From Buchnera aphidicola (Anoecia corni) (GTDB lineage: Bacteria; Pseudomonadota; Gammaproteobacteria; Enterobacterales; Enterobacteriaceae), in NCBI RefSeq assembly GCF_964056675.1, contig NZ_OZ060371.1, forward strand, positions 248,001 through 312,000: a stretch of DNA of 64,000 nt. Reading direction: 5' to 3'. The position numbers and the translations under genes are program-made. Within the stretch, counting starts at the first letter, position 1, and every line of letters begins with the position of its first letter. The notes beneath the pieces are model-generated. The model did no database searches. It was given only the letters and a program-made list of their open reading frames with translations, and was not told the origin of the DNA. Of this stretch, positions 1-10,640 are shown in pieces.

Positions 1-201
1 ATAAATGCCTGGTGTATCTATAAATATATATTTAATATTTAAACTTATTTTTGCACCTATTATATTTTTAATTGTTGTATTTTTTTTTTTTGATACAATA
101 GATAATTTTTTTTCTACAAGTTGGTTAAATAGTGTTGATTTTCCAGTATTAGTTCTTCCTAGAATTAAAATTTTTCCGCAGTATTTTTTTTTAGTATTCA
201 C
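1..201 (-). CDS. era: GTPase Era, N-terminal part (runs off the window)
   Basis: Era is a membrane-associated GTPase that binds 16S rRNA and helps 30S subunit assembly. Only the first 67 residues are inside the window. They show the G1 loop GRTNTGKST at residues 15-23 and the G3 motif DTPG at 62-65. The start is GTG at 201-199, and it overlaps the rnc stop in a GTGA arrangement, so the two genes are translationally coupled as in the lepB-rnc-era operon of enteric bacteria. Residues 38-41 are encoded across a run of 12 A on the coding strand (T80-T91 on the plus strand), a slippage-prone tract that is still in frame here. The rest of the GTPase domain and the KH domain lie outside the window. 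Confidence 0.93.
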   Translation of the reverse strand, partial: MNTKKKYCGKILILGRTNTGKSTLFNQLVEKKLSIVSKKKNTTIKNIIGAKISLNIKYIFIDTPGIY

Positions 202-878
202 TCCATCCCCAGTTTATATAATGCATTTTGAGCAGCAGACTGTTCTGCTTTTCTTCTGCTTTTACCTATTCCAATTATATTACTTTTAATAGTACTAATT
301 TTACAGTTTATAGTAAAAATTTGATTATGTGACTCACCGAATACATTAGTAACAAAATAAGAAGGAAGCGGTAGATGTTTAGATTGCAAGTATTCTTGTA
401 ATCTAGTTTTAGAATCTTTTTGCGTATGTTTAGGGTTTAATTTTTTTAATCTATATTTATACCATTTTAGTATTAAATTTTTAATAATATATATATTACT
501 ATCTAAAAAAACACCACCTATAATTGCTTCTACGGTATTTGCAAGAATAGATTCTCTGCGTATTCCCCCGCTTTTAAGTTCTCCTTGTCCTAATTGTAAA
601 CATTGTCCTAAATTGAACTCGTTAGCTATTTCTACTAATGTTTTTCCACGTACTAAGGTAGCTCTCATCCTACTCATATCACCTTCATTTACAGTTGGAA
701 AATTACTATATAGTTCATTAGTGATCACAAAACTAAGTATAGAATCCCCTAAGAACTCTAATCTTTCGTTATGAATAGAACTAGCACTACGGTGAGTAAG
801 AGCTTGTTCTAAAATTTTTTTTTGATTGAAAGTATATCCAATCATTTTTTGAAGCTTGTTAGTTACATTATAATTCAT
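198..878 (-). CDS. rnc: Ribonuclease III
   Basis: RNase III cleaves double-stranded RNA and matures rRNA and some mRNAs. The 226-residue protein matches the full E. coli length. It has the signature NERLEFLGD at residues 37-45 with catalytic Glu41 and Asp45, and Glu117 in [10 protein letters not shown]-terminal double-stranded RNA binding domain covers about 155-225. The fourth metal ligand, Asp114 in E. coli, is Asn here (ILANTVEA, codon AAT). This may lower activity, although Glu117 is kept. The gene lies downstream of lepB with a 128-base spacer and overlaps era by a GTGA junction. The start ATG at 878 gives an N-terminus collinear with E. coli. Confidence 0.96.
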   Translation of the reverse strand: MNYNVTNKLQKMIGYTFNQKKILEQALTHRSASSIHNERLEFLGDSILSFVITNELYSNFPTVNEGDMSRMRATLVRGKTLVEIANEFNLGQCLQLGQGELKSGGIRRESILANTVEAIIGGVFLDSNIYIIKNLILKWYKYRLKKLNPKHTQKDSKTRLQEYLQSKHLPLPSYFVTNVFGESHNQIFTINCKISTIKSNIIGIGKSRRKAEQSAAQNALYKLGME

Positions 879-1006
879 GCAATACCAGTTTAGATTTTAT
901 TTAATATCAATATATTAATTTATAATTTAGGATGACTTATTTATTATTAGTTTTAGAATTTATAAATTTAAATATTTTTTTACAAATATATATAGTAAAT
1001 AATTGT

Positions 1007-1936
1007 TTAATGAATTAATCCGATTCTATTAAATCTAAAGTGTATAGGCCATATGTTTTTTGTTTTTTCTATGCTCATCCATATTATATTTGCTTGTCCA
1101 ACAAGTTCTTTTTCTGATATAAAACCCCAATATCTGCTATCTAGACTATTATCTCGATAATCTCCCATAACAAAATAGTGTGATTTAGGAACAATCCATT
1201 CTCCTGCTACTAATTTATTTTGTTTATAGTATAGTTTTACATCATCTTCTAATAATCTATTGACTAAAATGTTATGTGAATGATTATTTATTGTTTCTTT
1301 ATTTTCTTCCATAGTAAAAACATCGTCTAATAATTTTTGATAATTGTTAGAATCATTTAAAAATGTGTTATTTTTGTTAGAATATAGGTTTAATTTTCCA
1401 GATTGAGAGTTTTTTACGTTATCATAATGGACTGGTATGTTTAAATATATATTATTATTATCTTTAGAATAAATGATTAATTGCTTTTTTTTAATATTAT
1501 ATTTAATATAGTCTCCTGGAACTCCTATTATTCTTTTTACAAAGTGTATACGATGATTTTGTGGGTATTGAAATACAACAATATCACCTCTGCGCGGAAC
1601 ATTAATAGGGATTATGGTATCATTATTTATTGGATTTTTAATTCCGTAATAATATTTTTTAACTAAAATAAAATCTCCTTCTAGCAGAGTAGGATTCATA
1701 GATGTTGATGGTATATAAAAAGGTTCAAATAAAAAGGATCTTACTATAAATACTAATAAAAAAACATAAAAAAAAGAAGAAAAAAACCTAATATTTTTTT
1801 TTAAAAAAATAGAAAATTTAGTTTTATTTTGGTCGACTTCTTTTTCTGAATCTTTATGTAGAATAAATTTATCAATGAAAAGTGCTATTCCAGTAAAAAA
1901 AACTATAAATAACAATAAATTAGGTATATTTATCAT
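1007..1936 (-). CDS. lepB: Signal peptidase I
   Basis: LepB is the inner-membrane peptidase that removes signal peptides from exported proteins such as the LolA encoded in this window. The 309-residue protein has two N-terminal membrane segments (about 4-22 and 50-68). The catalytic Ser79 lies in PSTSMNPTL and the general-base Lys134 in HFVKRIIGVPGD, both in the expected family context. The late box GDYRDNSLDSRYWGF is present. It follows lepA after 22 bases and precedes rnc, which is the conserved lepA-lepB-rnc-era order. Length is close to the 324 residues of E. coli, so it is likely functional. Confidence 0.96.
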   Translation of the reverse strand: MINIPNLLLFIVFFTGIALFIDKFILHKDSEKEVDQNKTKFSIFLKKNIRFFSSFFYVFLLVFIVRSFLFEPFYIPSTSMNPTLLEGDFILVKKYYYGIKNPINNDTIIPINVPRRGDIVVFQYPQNHRIHFVKRIIGVPGDYIKYNIKKKQLIIYSKDNNNIYLNIPVHYDNVKNSQSGKLNLYSNKNNTFLNDSNNYQKLLDDVFTMEENKETINNHSHNILVNRLLEDDVKLYYKQNKLVAGEWIVPKSHYFVMGDYRDNSLDSRYWGFISEKELVGQANIIWMSIEKTKNIWPIHFRFNRIGLIH

Positions 1937-1958
1937 TTTTGTCCTTTTATAAAATAAT

Positions 1959-3746
1959 TTAGTTAATTTTTAATATTGAAAAAAATGCTTCTTGAGGAAT
2001 GTCTACATTACCTATATTTTTCATTCTTTTCTTTCCACGTTTTTGTTTTTCTAATAATTTTTTCTTTCTTGTAATATCTCCACCATAACATTTAGCGAGT
2101 ACATTTTTCCTGAGTTGTTTTATCGTAGATCTAGCTATTATGTTATTACCAATAGCAGCTTGAATAGTAATGTTAAATTGTTGTCTAGGAATGAAATCTT
2201 TCATTTTTTTTACAATTTTTTGTGCTTTATTAAAAGAGTTATTTTTATGAATTATTAAAGATAAAGCATCTATTTTTTCTGAATTAATTAAAATATCTAA
2301 TCTATCTAAATTAGATTTTTTAAATTTAATAAAACTATACTCTAAAGAAGCATAACCACTGGAAACAGATTTTAGTTGATCAAAAAAATTAAAAACAATT
2401 TCAGATAAAGGAATTTCATATGTTAGAGAAATTTGACGATTATGAAAAACCATATTTTTTTGTTTTCCTCTTTTTTCTGAACATAGAGATAAGATATTTC
2501 CTAAATATTTTTTTGGCAATAGAATATTACATTCTGCTATAGGTTCTCGTAGTTCTTTAATCATTGTTTTATTGGGGAATTTAGATGGATTATCTAAATA
2601 TATAATTTTATTATTATTTAATAATATTTCATAAATTACAGTTGGAGCTGTTGAAATTAGATTTAATCCATATTCTCGTTCTAAACGGGATTGAATTATT
2701 TCCATATGTAGTAATCCTAAGAATCCACATCTAAATCCAAATCCTAAAGCAGAACTGTTATCAGTTTCATAAAAAAGAGAGGCATCATTAAGTGATAATT
2801 TTTGTAATGCTTCTTTAAAATAGAGAAATTGATCAGATTGTGTTGGATACACACCAGCATATATTTGTGGTTTTATTTTTTTAAATCCAGATAATGGTAA
2901 AACAGCTGGATGATGATCTAAAGTAATAGTATCCCCTACTAATATAGAGTGTATTTTTTTTATTCCACATATGATCCATCCTATTTCCCCACATATTAAC
3001 ATATTTTTTATGATTTTTTTTGGAGTAAAAATTCCTAATTCATCTACAAAATATGTTTTACCGGAACTCATAATTCTAATTTTTGAACCTTTTTTAAGTG
3101 ATCCATTTTTAATTCGTATTAATGAAACGATTCCAAGGTAATTATCAAACCAAGAGTCAATTACTAAAGCTTGAAGAGGAGCGGTAACATCGCCTTTTGG
3201 ACATGGTATATAATTAATTATTGATTCTAATAGTGAATCAATTCCTACTCCTGTTTTACCTGAACATTTTATAGAATTTTTACAAGATATTCCAATTATA
3301 TTTTCTATTTCTTTTTCTACCCTTATAGTATCCGAAGTAGGAAGATCAATTTTATTTAAAACTGGGATGACTATTAAACCCATGTCTATAGCAGTGGAAC
3401 AATTTGCAATTGTTTGAGCTTCAACTCCTTGAGAAGAATCTACTATTAGTAATGCTCCTTCAGAAGCGGATAAAGATCTAGATACTTCGTAAGAAAAATC
3501 AACGTGCCCTGGTGTATCAATGAAATTTAAATTAAATTTTTTTTTATTTTTATCTGTATAAAAGATTGAAACGCTTTGAGCTTTTATCGTAATACCTCTT
3601 TCTTTTTCTAAATCCATAGTATCTAAAACTTGAGAAGACATTTCTCTTTCAGACAGTCCTCCACATTTTTGAATAAATCTATCAGAAAGAGTAGATTTTC
3701 CATGATCGATATGAGCTATGATAGAAAAGTTTCTTATATTTTTCAT
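1959..3746 (-). CDS. lepA: Elongation factor 4 (LepA)
   Basis: LepA is a ribosome-dependent translational GTPase implicated in back-translocation and in 30S assembly or initiation. The 595-residue protein begins with [17 protein letters not shown], so the G1 loop is at about 11-19, and has DTPGH at about 77. EF-G-like domains II, III and V and a basic LepA-specific C-terminus follow, ending in [13 protein letters not shown]. Length matches the family. It is first in the minus-strand lepA-lepB-rnc-era run. The 442-base spacer upstream separates it from the divergent mnmA and must hold promoters for both, though I cannot pick them out. Confidence 0.97.
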   Translation of the reverse strand: MKNIRNFSIIAHIDHGKSTLSDRFIQKCGGLSEREMSSQVLDTMDLEKERGITIKAQSVSIFYTDKNKKKFNLNFIDTPGHVDFSYEVSRSLSASEGALLIVDSSQGVEAQTIANCSTAIDMGLIVIPVLNKIDLPTSDTIRVEKEIENIIGISCKNSIKCSGKTGVGIDSLLESIINYIPCPKGDVTAPLQALVIDSWFDNYLGIVSLIRIKNGSLKKGSKIRIMSSGKTYFVDELGIFTPKKIIKNMLICGEIGWIICGIKKIHSILVGDTITLDHHPAVLPLSGFKKIKPQIYAGVYPTQSDQFLYFKEALQKLSLNDASLFYETDNSSALGFGFRCGFLGLLHMEIIQSRLEREYGLNLISTAPTVIYEILLNNNKIIYLDNPSKFPNKTMIKELREPIAECNILLPKKYLGNILSLCSEKRGKQKNMVFHNRQISLTYEIPLSEIVFNFFDQLKSVSSGYASLEYSFIKFKKSNLDRLDILINSEKIDALSLIIHKNNSFNKAQKIVKKMKDFIPRQQFNITIQAAIGNNIIARSTIKQLRKNVLAKCYGGDITRKKKLLEKQKRGKKRMKNIGNVDIPQEAFFSILKIN

Positions 3747-4188
3747 TTTTATAGATCAAATGCCGTTTAAAAAAAATTTATAAATGTATTATATAGCAAA
3801 TTTTAACATTTTTTATATAAAAATTTTTAGTATTAATATTTTAATATAAAAAAGTTGTTTTAAATTTTAAAAAGTGTAATTTTATTACGTTGGAGTTATA
3901 TTTTGTGCAGTTAAAATTTTTTAAACACATAGTTAATTATGAATAAACAAACATATGTAATATATATATGTTAGGTATATTCATATGTAAGACATATAAT
4001 TTAATTTTTTATAAGATAAATAATAATAAATGCAATTTAAAAGTTTATGTAGTATAAACACATTTATATTTTTTTTAAATAACTTAATATTGTGTATGTA
4101 AAAATTTTTATCGTAATAAATTTGTTATGTTAAAAGTTGATTATAAACAATATAATATTGATTATGTTTATTTAAATAAGATTAAATT
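3747..4188. other. Divergent spacer lepA / mnmA
   Basis: This 442-base AT-rich spacer lies between divergent lepA and mnmA. It has no open frame of note and no tRNA-like segment. Promoters for both directions are expected, but no convincing -35/-10 pair stands out against the A/T background. Confidence 0.6.
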
Positions 4189-5304
4189 ATGAGAAAAAAA
4201 AATATAAAAATAGTAGTTGCTATGTCAGGTGGAGTTGATTCATCTGTAACCACTTGGTTATTAAATAAGAAAGGATATAACGTAGAAGGAATATTTATGA
4301 AAAATTGGGAGGAAGATGATGACCATAATAATGGTTATTGTGCATCATCGAAAGATTTAAAAGATGCTCAAGCAGTGTGCGATAGTATAGGAATATTATT
4401 ACATAAAATAAATTTTGCAGAAGAATATTGGAATAATGTTTTTGAAAAGTTTGTTAATTTACTAAAAATAGGAATAACTCCTAATCCTGATGTGTTATGT
4501 AATAAAGAAATAAAATTTAAAGAATTATTGAATTTTGTATTATTTAACTTAAAAGCTGATTATATGGCAACAGGACATTATGTTCGAAGAGTAGAGAGAC
4601 ATAAAAAATTTTTTTTGTTACGTGGAATAGATGATAATAAAGATCAAAGTTATTTTTTATATCATTTAAATCAATTCCAATTATCTAAATGTTTGTTTCC
4701 TGTTGGAAACTTAAGAAAGAGACAAGTTAGAATAATAGCTAAAAAATATGTTCAGGTTGTCGCTAAAAAAAAAGATTCAATGGGAATTTGTTTTATTGGA
4801 CCTAAGAATTTTACTAATTTTTTAAGTAGATTTATAAAGAGTAATCCAGGTAATATTGTAGATGAAAAAGGTCAAGTAGTTGGAATTCATAGAGGACTAC
4901 ACAATTATACTATAGGACAAAGAAAAGGATTAAAAATAGGTGGTATTTCTAAAGGTAATGGTAAAGCATGGTATGTTTTTAAAAAAGATATAAAAAAAAA
5001 CGAATTATTTGTTGTTCAAGGAAACAATAATATATCTTTAACTTATAAAGGTATCATAGTAACTAACGTAGTGTGGATAAATGAAAACCCATTAAATAAA
5101 ATATTCAATTGTATGGTAAAAACTAGATATCGCCAGTCAGTTGTATATTCTAAAGTTCAAGTAATATCTAGTGATTCAGTAGTAGTTATATTCGATACAC
5201 CTGTTCTAGCAGTTTGTCCTGGTCAATCTGCAGTTTTTTATGATAAACATATATGTTTAGGGGGAGGAGTGATTGAAAAAGGATTTATTTTACATAAGCA
5301 GTAG
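4189..5304 (+). CDS. mnmA: tRNA-uridine 2-sulfurtransferase MnmA
   Basis: MnmA makes the 2-thiouridine at wobble position 34 of Lys, Glu and Gln tRNAs, taking sulfur relayed from the cysteine desulfurase. The 371-residue protein has the PP-loop SGGVDSS at residues 13-19 that adenylates the tRNA. Two catalytic cysteines are present: Cys104 (NPDVLCNKEIKF) and Cys201 (MGICFIGPKNF). The C-terminal domain with LGGGVIEKG is complete. In E. coli mnmA is followed by hflD and purB. Here purB follows after 260 bases with no hflD, so hflD is apparently lost. Confidence 0.96.
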   Translation: MRKKNIKIVVAMSGGVDSSVTTWLLNKKGYNVEGIFMKNWEEDDDHNNGYCASSKDLKDAQAVCDSIGILLHKINFAEEYWNNVFEKFVNLLKIGITPNPDVLCNKEIKFKELLNFVLFNLKADYMATGHYVRRVERHKKFFLLRGIDDNKDQSYFLYHLNQFQLSKCLFPVGNLRKRQVRIIAKKYVQVVAKKKDSMGICFIGPKNFTNFLSRFIKSNPGNIVDEKGQVVGIHRGLHNYTIGQRKGLKIGGISKGNGKAWYVFKKDIKKNELFVVQGNNNISLTYKGIIVTNVVWINENPLNKIFNCMVKTRYRQSVVYSKVQVISSDSVVVIFDTPVLAVCPGQSAVFYDKHICLGGGVIEKGFILHKQ

Positions 5305-5564
5305 AATTTGTATGTAATATAGAATTTTAAAAAAGAATAAATTTTTTTAGAAATTGTACATATAATTTATATGTATATATATAACTCTAATATTTTATTC
5401 TGTTAAATATTGTTTAATATGTTAAACTAAAAATTAATTTTATTTAAAATCCTTTAAGTAATTTAACAGATAAAACAAATTTCATTTGTATTTATAACAA
5501 ATAGAAATAGATTTTTTTAGATATAATATAATTATAAAATTGTAACAATAGGAGAAGAGGTGTT

Positions 5565-6935
5565 ATGGTATGTCATTCATCCTTGTATTCTATTTCCCCT
5601 TTAGATGGAAAATATAAAGATAAATTAAACGAAGTGAGAAGTATTTTTAGCGAATATGCTTTTATAAAGAATAAACTGTTTGTAGAAGTAAGTTGGATTA
5701 AAAATTTATTAAAAATTAAAAAAATATTTAATATTGATTATTCAAAAAAAGAAGTATTCAATTTTTTAAATAATATTATTGAAAATTTTAATGAAGAAGA
5801 TGCTTATGAGATAAAAAAAATAGAAAATGTTATTAACCATGATGTAAAAGCAGTAGAATATTTTTTGCGAAATAAATTATTAAAAAATCAGCATTTTTTT
5901 CATATAATTGAATATGTTCATTTTGGATGCACTTCGGAAGATATTAATAATATTTCTTATGGGCTGATGCTAAATAAAGTAAAAAAAAATATTTTTCTTA
6001 TTTTTTGGGAAAAAATTGCTGAATTTATTAAAAATTTATCTTTTAAATATAAAGATGTATCTATTTTATGTAGAACGCATGGACAACCTGCTACCCCCTC
6101 TACTTTAGGAAAAGAATTTTTCATATTTTATATGAGAATGAAAAAACAAATATGTCAATTAAAAAAAATTAATGTTTTAGCAAAGTTTAATGGAACTACT
6201 GGTAATTATAATGCTCATTATTTTGCTCATCCAGGGGTTAATTGGATTAAAATTAGCGAAAAGTTTGTAACCAGTTTTGGATTAGAGTGGAATGCCTATA
6301 CTGCTCAAAATGAACCGCATGATTATATAGCAGAATTATTTCATTGTGTTGTAAGATTTAATAACATTTTATTAGATTTAAATCGAGATTTATGGATGTA
6401 TATCTCTTTTGGTTATTTCAAACAGAAGTTAATAGACCGAGAAGTTGGATCATCTATTATGCCTCATAAAATCAATCCGATAAACTTTGAGAATTCTGAA
6501 GGAAATATAGGTTTAGCTAATTCATTAATGATACATATGTCTGAAAAATTACCGATTTCTAGATTTCAAAGAGATTTAAGTGATTCAACAGTATTACGTA
6601 ATATAGGTGTTGCAGTTGGTTATTCGGTTCTTGCTTATTCTTCTTTTTTATTAGGATTAAATAGAATAACTATTAACAAAAAAAATATAGATAAAGATTT
6701 AAATAATAGCTGGTTTATTTTAGCTGAACCTATACACACTATAATGAAAACTTATAGAATAAAAAATTCTTATGAAAAATTGAAAACTATAACAAGAGGA
6801 AAAAAAATTAATAGAGACATAATTCATAATTTTATTAAAAATCTAAATTTACCTCATGATGTAAAAGTTAAATTGTTAAATTTAACTCCTAAAGACTACA
6901 TAGGAAAATCTTCAATTCTTGTAAAAAATATATAA
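5565..6935 (+). CDS. purB: Adenylosuccinate lyase
   Basis: PurB cleaves adenylosuccinate to AMP and SAICAR to AICAR, releasing fumarate, in purine synthesis. The 456-residue length equals E. coli. His172 lies in CRTHGQPATPST, and the fumarase/lyase signature GSSIMPHKINP is at 295-305 on the flexible catalytic loop. The start is supported by purine-rich GGAGAAGAGG a few bases upstream of the ATG. It lies downstream of mnmA, keeping the enteric mnmA-(hflD)-purB order with hflD missing. No damage is visible. Confidence 0.96.
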   Translation: MVCHSSLYSISPLDGKYKDKLNEVRSIFSEYAFIKNKLFVEVSWIKNLLKIKKIFNIDYSKKEVFNFLNNIIENFNEEDAYEIKKIENVINHDVKAVEYFLRNKLLKNQHFFHIIEYVHFGCTSEDINNISYGLMLNKVKKNIFLIFWEKIAEFIKNLSFKYKDVSILCRTHGQPATPSTLGKEFFIFYMRMKKQICQLKKINVLAKFNGTTGNYNAHYFAHPGVNWIKISEKFVTSFGLEWNAYTAQNEPHDYIAELFHCVVRFNNILLDLNRDLWMYISFGYFKQKLIDREVGSSIMPHKINPINFENSEGNIGLANSLMIHMSEKLPISRFQRDLSDSTVLRNIGVAVGYSVLAYSSFLLGLNRITINKKNIDKDLNNSWFILAEPIHTIMKTYRIKNSYEKLKTITRGKKINRDIIHNFIKNLNLPHDVKVKLLNLTPKDYIGKSSILVKNI

Positions 6936-7336
6936 TATTTATATGTTTTGTTTTTTATATATAATATATTGGTATTTGAAATATATATATGTGTAAAATT
7001 AACAATATATATAAATTATATTTTTATTTTTAATACAAATATAAAAAAGTTTATTAAAAATGTTATATATGTATATAACGTTTTTGCAATTCATAAAATA
7101 ACTGTATAGAAAATATTTTTAAAATTGAAAATTAGATTTAATTGAAAATAATTTAGATAAATTAGTTTTTCTTAGTACTTTTTATATATATATAGAAAAT
7201 AGTGTTTGAACGATACTGTGTTTTTCAATTAAAGACTAGTTAATTTTTTTAAGATTATTATTATTATTTTTTGTCTATAGAATATATAAATTTTATCTAT
7301 TCGCTAGACGAGGGATGCTAATTGAGAATGATACAA
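6936..7336. other. Spacer purB / fabI
   Basis: This is about 400 bases of A/T-rich DNA with many TA runs. I see no open frame with coding character, no RNA gene and no convincing terminator. It is probably eroded sequence plus the fabI promoter region. Confidence 0.5.
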
Positions 7337-8112
7337 ATGAAATTGCTATCTGGAAGAAAATTTTTAATTACTGGAATTAGTAATAAAAGATCTATAGCAT
7401 TTGGAATAGCTAAAGTAATGAAATCATATAATGCTACAGTAGCATTTACTTACCATAATAGTTTAATAAAAAAAAAATAAAAAAATTAATTGCAACTATT
7501 GATTCGAATATATTATTACACTGTAATGTTGGAGATGATGTTAGTATTAATAGATTAAAAAAAAAATTGTTTTTATATTGGAATTCTTTTGATGGAATAA
7601 TACATTGCATTGCTAAAGCTAAAAAATCTGAATTATCTGGAGATTATATAGAATCTGTAACTAGAAAAGGTTTTTATATTGCTCATAATATAAGTTCTTA
7701 TAGCTTTGTAGCTTTAGCAAAAGTGTTTAGAAATATGTTAAATGCACATTCTTCTTTGGTAACTTTAACTTATATAGGATCTAATCAGGTTATACCTAAT
7801 TATAATGTTATGGGTGTTGCAAAAGCTTCTCTTGAAGCTAATGTAAAGTATATGGCATATTATATGAAAAAAAGTTTTATTCGAGTAAATGCTATTTCAG
7901 TACCACCTATTGTAACTTTATCTTCTTCAGGAATAACTGGTTTTAGAAAAATATATAAAGATTACGTATCTTCTTCTATCAAAAATAATGTTGTTACTTC
8001 GCATGATATAGGCAATATAGTTGTTTTTTTGTGTTCTAAACTATCTTCTTCAGTTACAGGCCAAATCATTTATACTGAAAATGGATTTAGTGAGTTTTTT
8101 AACTGTAAATAA
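7337..8112 (+). pseudogene. fabI: Enoyl-ACP reductase FabI, frameshifted in a poly(A) tract
   Basis: FabI reduces enoyl-ACP with NADH in the last step of fatty-acid elongation. The first 47 codons from ATG 7337 (MKLLSGRKFLITG) match the family, then a stop TAA appears at 7478-7480 straight after ten A (7468-7477). Reading continues in the -1 frame through KKIKKLIATID to the normal C-terminus at 8112. One extra A would restore the whole protein. The catalytic Tyr and Lys in PNYNVMGVAKAS are intact. However, some NADH-site positions differ from E. coli: CDV is CNV, and ISAGPIRTL is ISVPPIVTL. It is either a young pseudogene or a gene rescued by polymerase slippage. A start at 7328 in the same frame is possible, but 7337 matches E. 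coli best. Confidence 0.88.
7468..7477 (+). other. A10 homopolymer at the fabI frameshift
   Basis: Ten A lie directly before the premature TAA. An eleven-A version reads Leu-Ile-Lys-Lys-Lys-Ile-Lys-Lys across the site and joins the two halves of FabI. Transcriptional slippage at such tracts has been reported in insect endosymbionts including Buchnera. Confidence 0.85.
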
Positions 8113-8353
8113 AAATAATCATATTTATTAGATAATTTTTTTGAGGATATAAAAAAATGTATTGTATAGATGAAAAGTGTATTTTTTCTTAAAAAGAATC
8201 AATAACTATAATTAAAATTAAATTAATAATTTTTTATATATTAATAATAATATTTAAATTAAAAAAATAGTATATATATACTATATTTACATATTTTATA
8301 GTAAATAATGTATTGTATATTTTTAACAAATTTTAAAAAATTAGGTTTTACAT

Positions 8354-10303
8354 ATGTTTTATAATAATCCGTTATTAGTTCAATTAAAGCAAAAATTACA
8401 TAATAGAGCGACTAGAGTTGAAGGAATTATAAAAAGTACAGAAAAAGGATTTGGTTTTTTAGAAGTAGATTCTTCTATTAGTTATTTTATTCCTCCATAT
8501 CAAATGAAAAGAGTAATGAATGGAGATCGTATTATAGCTAAAGTAAAATTAGAAAAAAATAGAGAAATAGTTGAGCCAGAAAAATTAGTAGAACCTTTTT
8601 TAAAAAAATTTATTGGTAGTTTTCAAAAAAAACATAATAAATTTTTTATTATTCCAGATTATCCATACTTAAAAATACCTATTATCTGTTCTTTTAGTAA
8701 AGACATTGTATTTTCTTTTGAAGATGGAGATTGGGTTATAGCAGAATTAGTACAACATAAATTGCGAGGAGAACCTTGTTTTCAAGCAGAGATAATTGAT
8801 TTCGTTTCTAAAAAAAATAATGCTTTTTTACCTTGGATTGTTACGTTAAAACGTCATAATCTAGAAATAAATGCACCATCAATGAATAATTCCGATATTG
8901 AATTTAATTATGATTTAACAAGAAAAGATTTAACATCTTTAGAATTTGTTACTATAGACAATTCATCTACAAAAGATATTGATGATGCAATTTATATAAA
9001 AAAAACAAAAAAAAATAATTTTCTTGTTATGGTGGCAATAGCAGATCCTACTTCATATATTTCTGAAGATAGTAAATTAGATAAAATAGCTTTTAAAAGA
9101 AGTTTTACTAATTATTTACCTGGTTTTAATATACCCATGCTTCCTAGAAAATTAGCTGAAGATATATGTTCATTGCATCCTAATGTAAAAAAACCTGTTT
9201 TAGTGTGTGAAATGGAAGTCGATAGTCACGGAAATATATTAAAAAAAAGCATTGTGTTTTTTTTAGGATGGATAATGTCTAAAGCAAAGTTAGAATATGA
9301 ATCTGTATCTAATTGGTTAGAAAAAGAAGGAAGTTGGGTTCCTCAAAGTAATTTGATTAGAAATCAATTGTTGTGGTTAAAAGAATTGTGTTGTACTAGA
9401 ATTCAATGGAGAAAGAAAAATGCTTTAATGTTTAAAGATAGATTAGAGTTTAGATTTCATTTTTCGGAAGAAAAAAAAATTCAAAAAATTGTATTAGAAA
9501 AGAGAACAATAGCACATCGAATCGTTGAAGAAGTAATGATTATGGCTAATATATGTGCGGCAACTATTCTAGCAAAAAAAATAGGTTATGGAATATTTAA
9601 TACCCATAAAGGTTTTGATAAGAAATACACAGAACAAATATTATGTATTTTAAAAAAAAATAATATTTATTATAGTGAACAAGAAATTAATTCTTTTGAT
9701 GGTTTTTGTAAAATAAAAAGAATGTTAGATAGTTGTTCTAATGATTATATTGAGAATCGTATTTGTAGGTTCCACACTTTTAGTGAAGTAAAAAATGTTC
9801 CATTACCTCATTTTGCTTTAGGATTAAAAAAATATGCTACTTGGACTTCTCCAATAAGAAAATATGGAGATATGATTAACCATAGATTATTAAAATCTAT
9901 TTTTTTAAAAAAAATAGTAAAAAAACCGTCAGACAAAGTGATTTCTTTAATGAGTAATAGAAAAAGACGATATAAAACTGCTGAAAGAGATGTAATAGAA
10001 TGGTTATATTTTTTATTTTTTTATAGTAATAATGATATGAATACTATTTATAACATGGAGATTGTTAATCTTACAAGAAGTGGAATAAGAGGTAAATTAC
10101 TAGATAATGGAGCTCCAGTTTTTTTACCTATCAGTTTTTTAAATATTTCTAAATATGATGTTATATGCAATAAAGAAGAAGGTATTATGTATTATAGAGG
10201 AAAAGAAATACACAGAGTGTCTAATTTTTTAAAAGTTAAAGTATCTGAATTCAATAAATCAACAAGAAGTATTTTAGTGAAACCTGTTTTAGAAAAAAGA
10301 TAA
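8354..10303 (+). CDS. rnb: Exoribonuclease II
   Basis: RNase II degrades single-stranded RNA from the 3' end. The 649-residue protein is the usual length, with two N-terminal cold-shock domains (to about 170), the RNB domain and a C-terminal S1 domain. The magnesium-binding aspartates are visible as Asp202, Asp208, Asp210 and Asp211 in TIDNSSTKDIDDAIY. The RNA-clamping TWTSPIRKYGDMINHRLL segment is conserved. In enteric bacteria rnb lies close to fabI, and that order is kept. The 241-base spacer before it contains an 18-bp A/T palindrome at about 8267-8284 and nothing else. Confidence 0.96.
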   Translation: MFYNNPLLVQLKQKLHNRATRVEGIIKSTEKGFGFLEVDSSISYFIPPYQMKRVMNGDRIIAKVKLEKNREIVEPEKLVEPFLKKFIGSFQKKHNKFFIIPDYPYLKIPIICSFSKDIVFSFEDGDWVIAELVQHKLRGEPCFQAEIIDFVSKKNNAFLPWIVTLKRHNLEINAPSMNNSDIEFNYDLTRKDLTSLEFVTIDNSSTKDIDDAIYIKKTKKNNFLVMVAIADPTSYISEDSKLDKIAFKRSFTNYLPGFNIPMLPRKLAEDICSLHPNVKKPVLVCEMEVDSHGNILKKSIVFFLGWIMSKAKLEYESVSNWLEKEGSWVPQSNLIRNQLLWLKELCCTRIQWRKKNALMFKDRLEFRFHFSEEKKIQKIVLEKRTIAHRIVEEVMIMANICAATILAKKIGYGIFNTHKGFDKKYTEQILCILKKNNIYYSEQEINSFDGFCKIKRMLDSCSNDYIENRICRFHTFSEVKNVPLPHFALGLKKYATWTSPIRKYGDMINHRLLKSIFLKKIVKKPSDKVISLMSNRKRRYKTAERDVIEWLYFLFFYSNNDMNTIYNMEIVNLTRSGIRGKLLDNGAPVFLPISFLNISKYDVICNKEEGIMYYRGKEIHRVSNFLKVKVSEFNKSTRSILVKPVLEKR

Positions 10304-10640
10304 TGGAATTTAAATTGTTTTTAATGCTAAATTAACGGATGAAATTACATAATAATATATATACATTATTCAATAATATTTAATTAAAAATAAACTTTGT
10401 GAAAAATACGTATAGAAAAGTTTCATATTATTTTTTAAATAAATGTAAATATAATATATATATATATATATGATTTATGTGCTGTCTAATTCAATTATTT
10501 TTAATATAGCAGATAAAAATTTTAAATTTTTTTTAAATTGGTATTTATTGTATTTAAAAATTATATTTTTATATAAAAGTTTTTAGAACGTTAACGTAGT
10601 TTTTATTTATTAAAGATATCAGTTTTTATAAGGATGATAT
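10304..10640. other. Spacer rnb / marC-family gene
   Basis: This 337-base A/T-rich spacer includes a run of alternating TA around 10455-10470. No coding or RNA feature is seen. Confidence 0.5.

Noticed and set aside
10455..10470. Alternating TA runs as a replication origin or promoter element
   Set aside because: Similar TA runs occur in most spacers of the window, and no DnaA-box cluster accompanies them.
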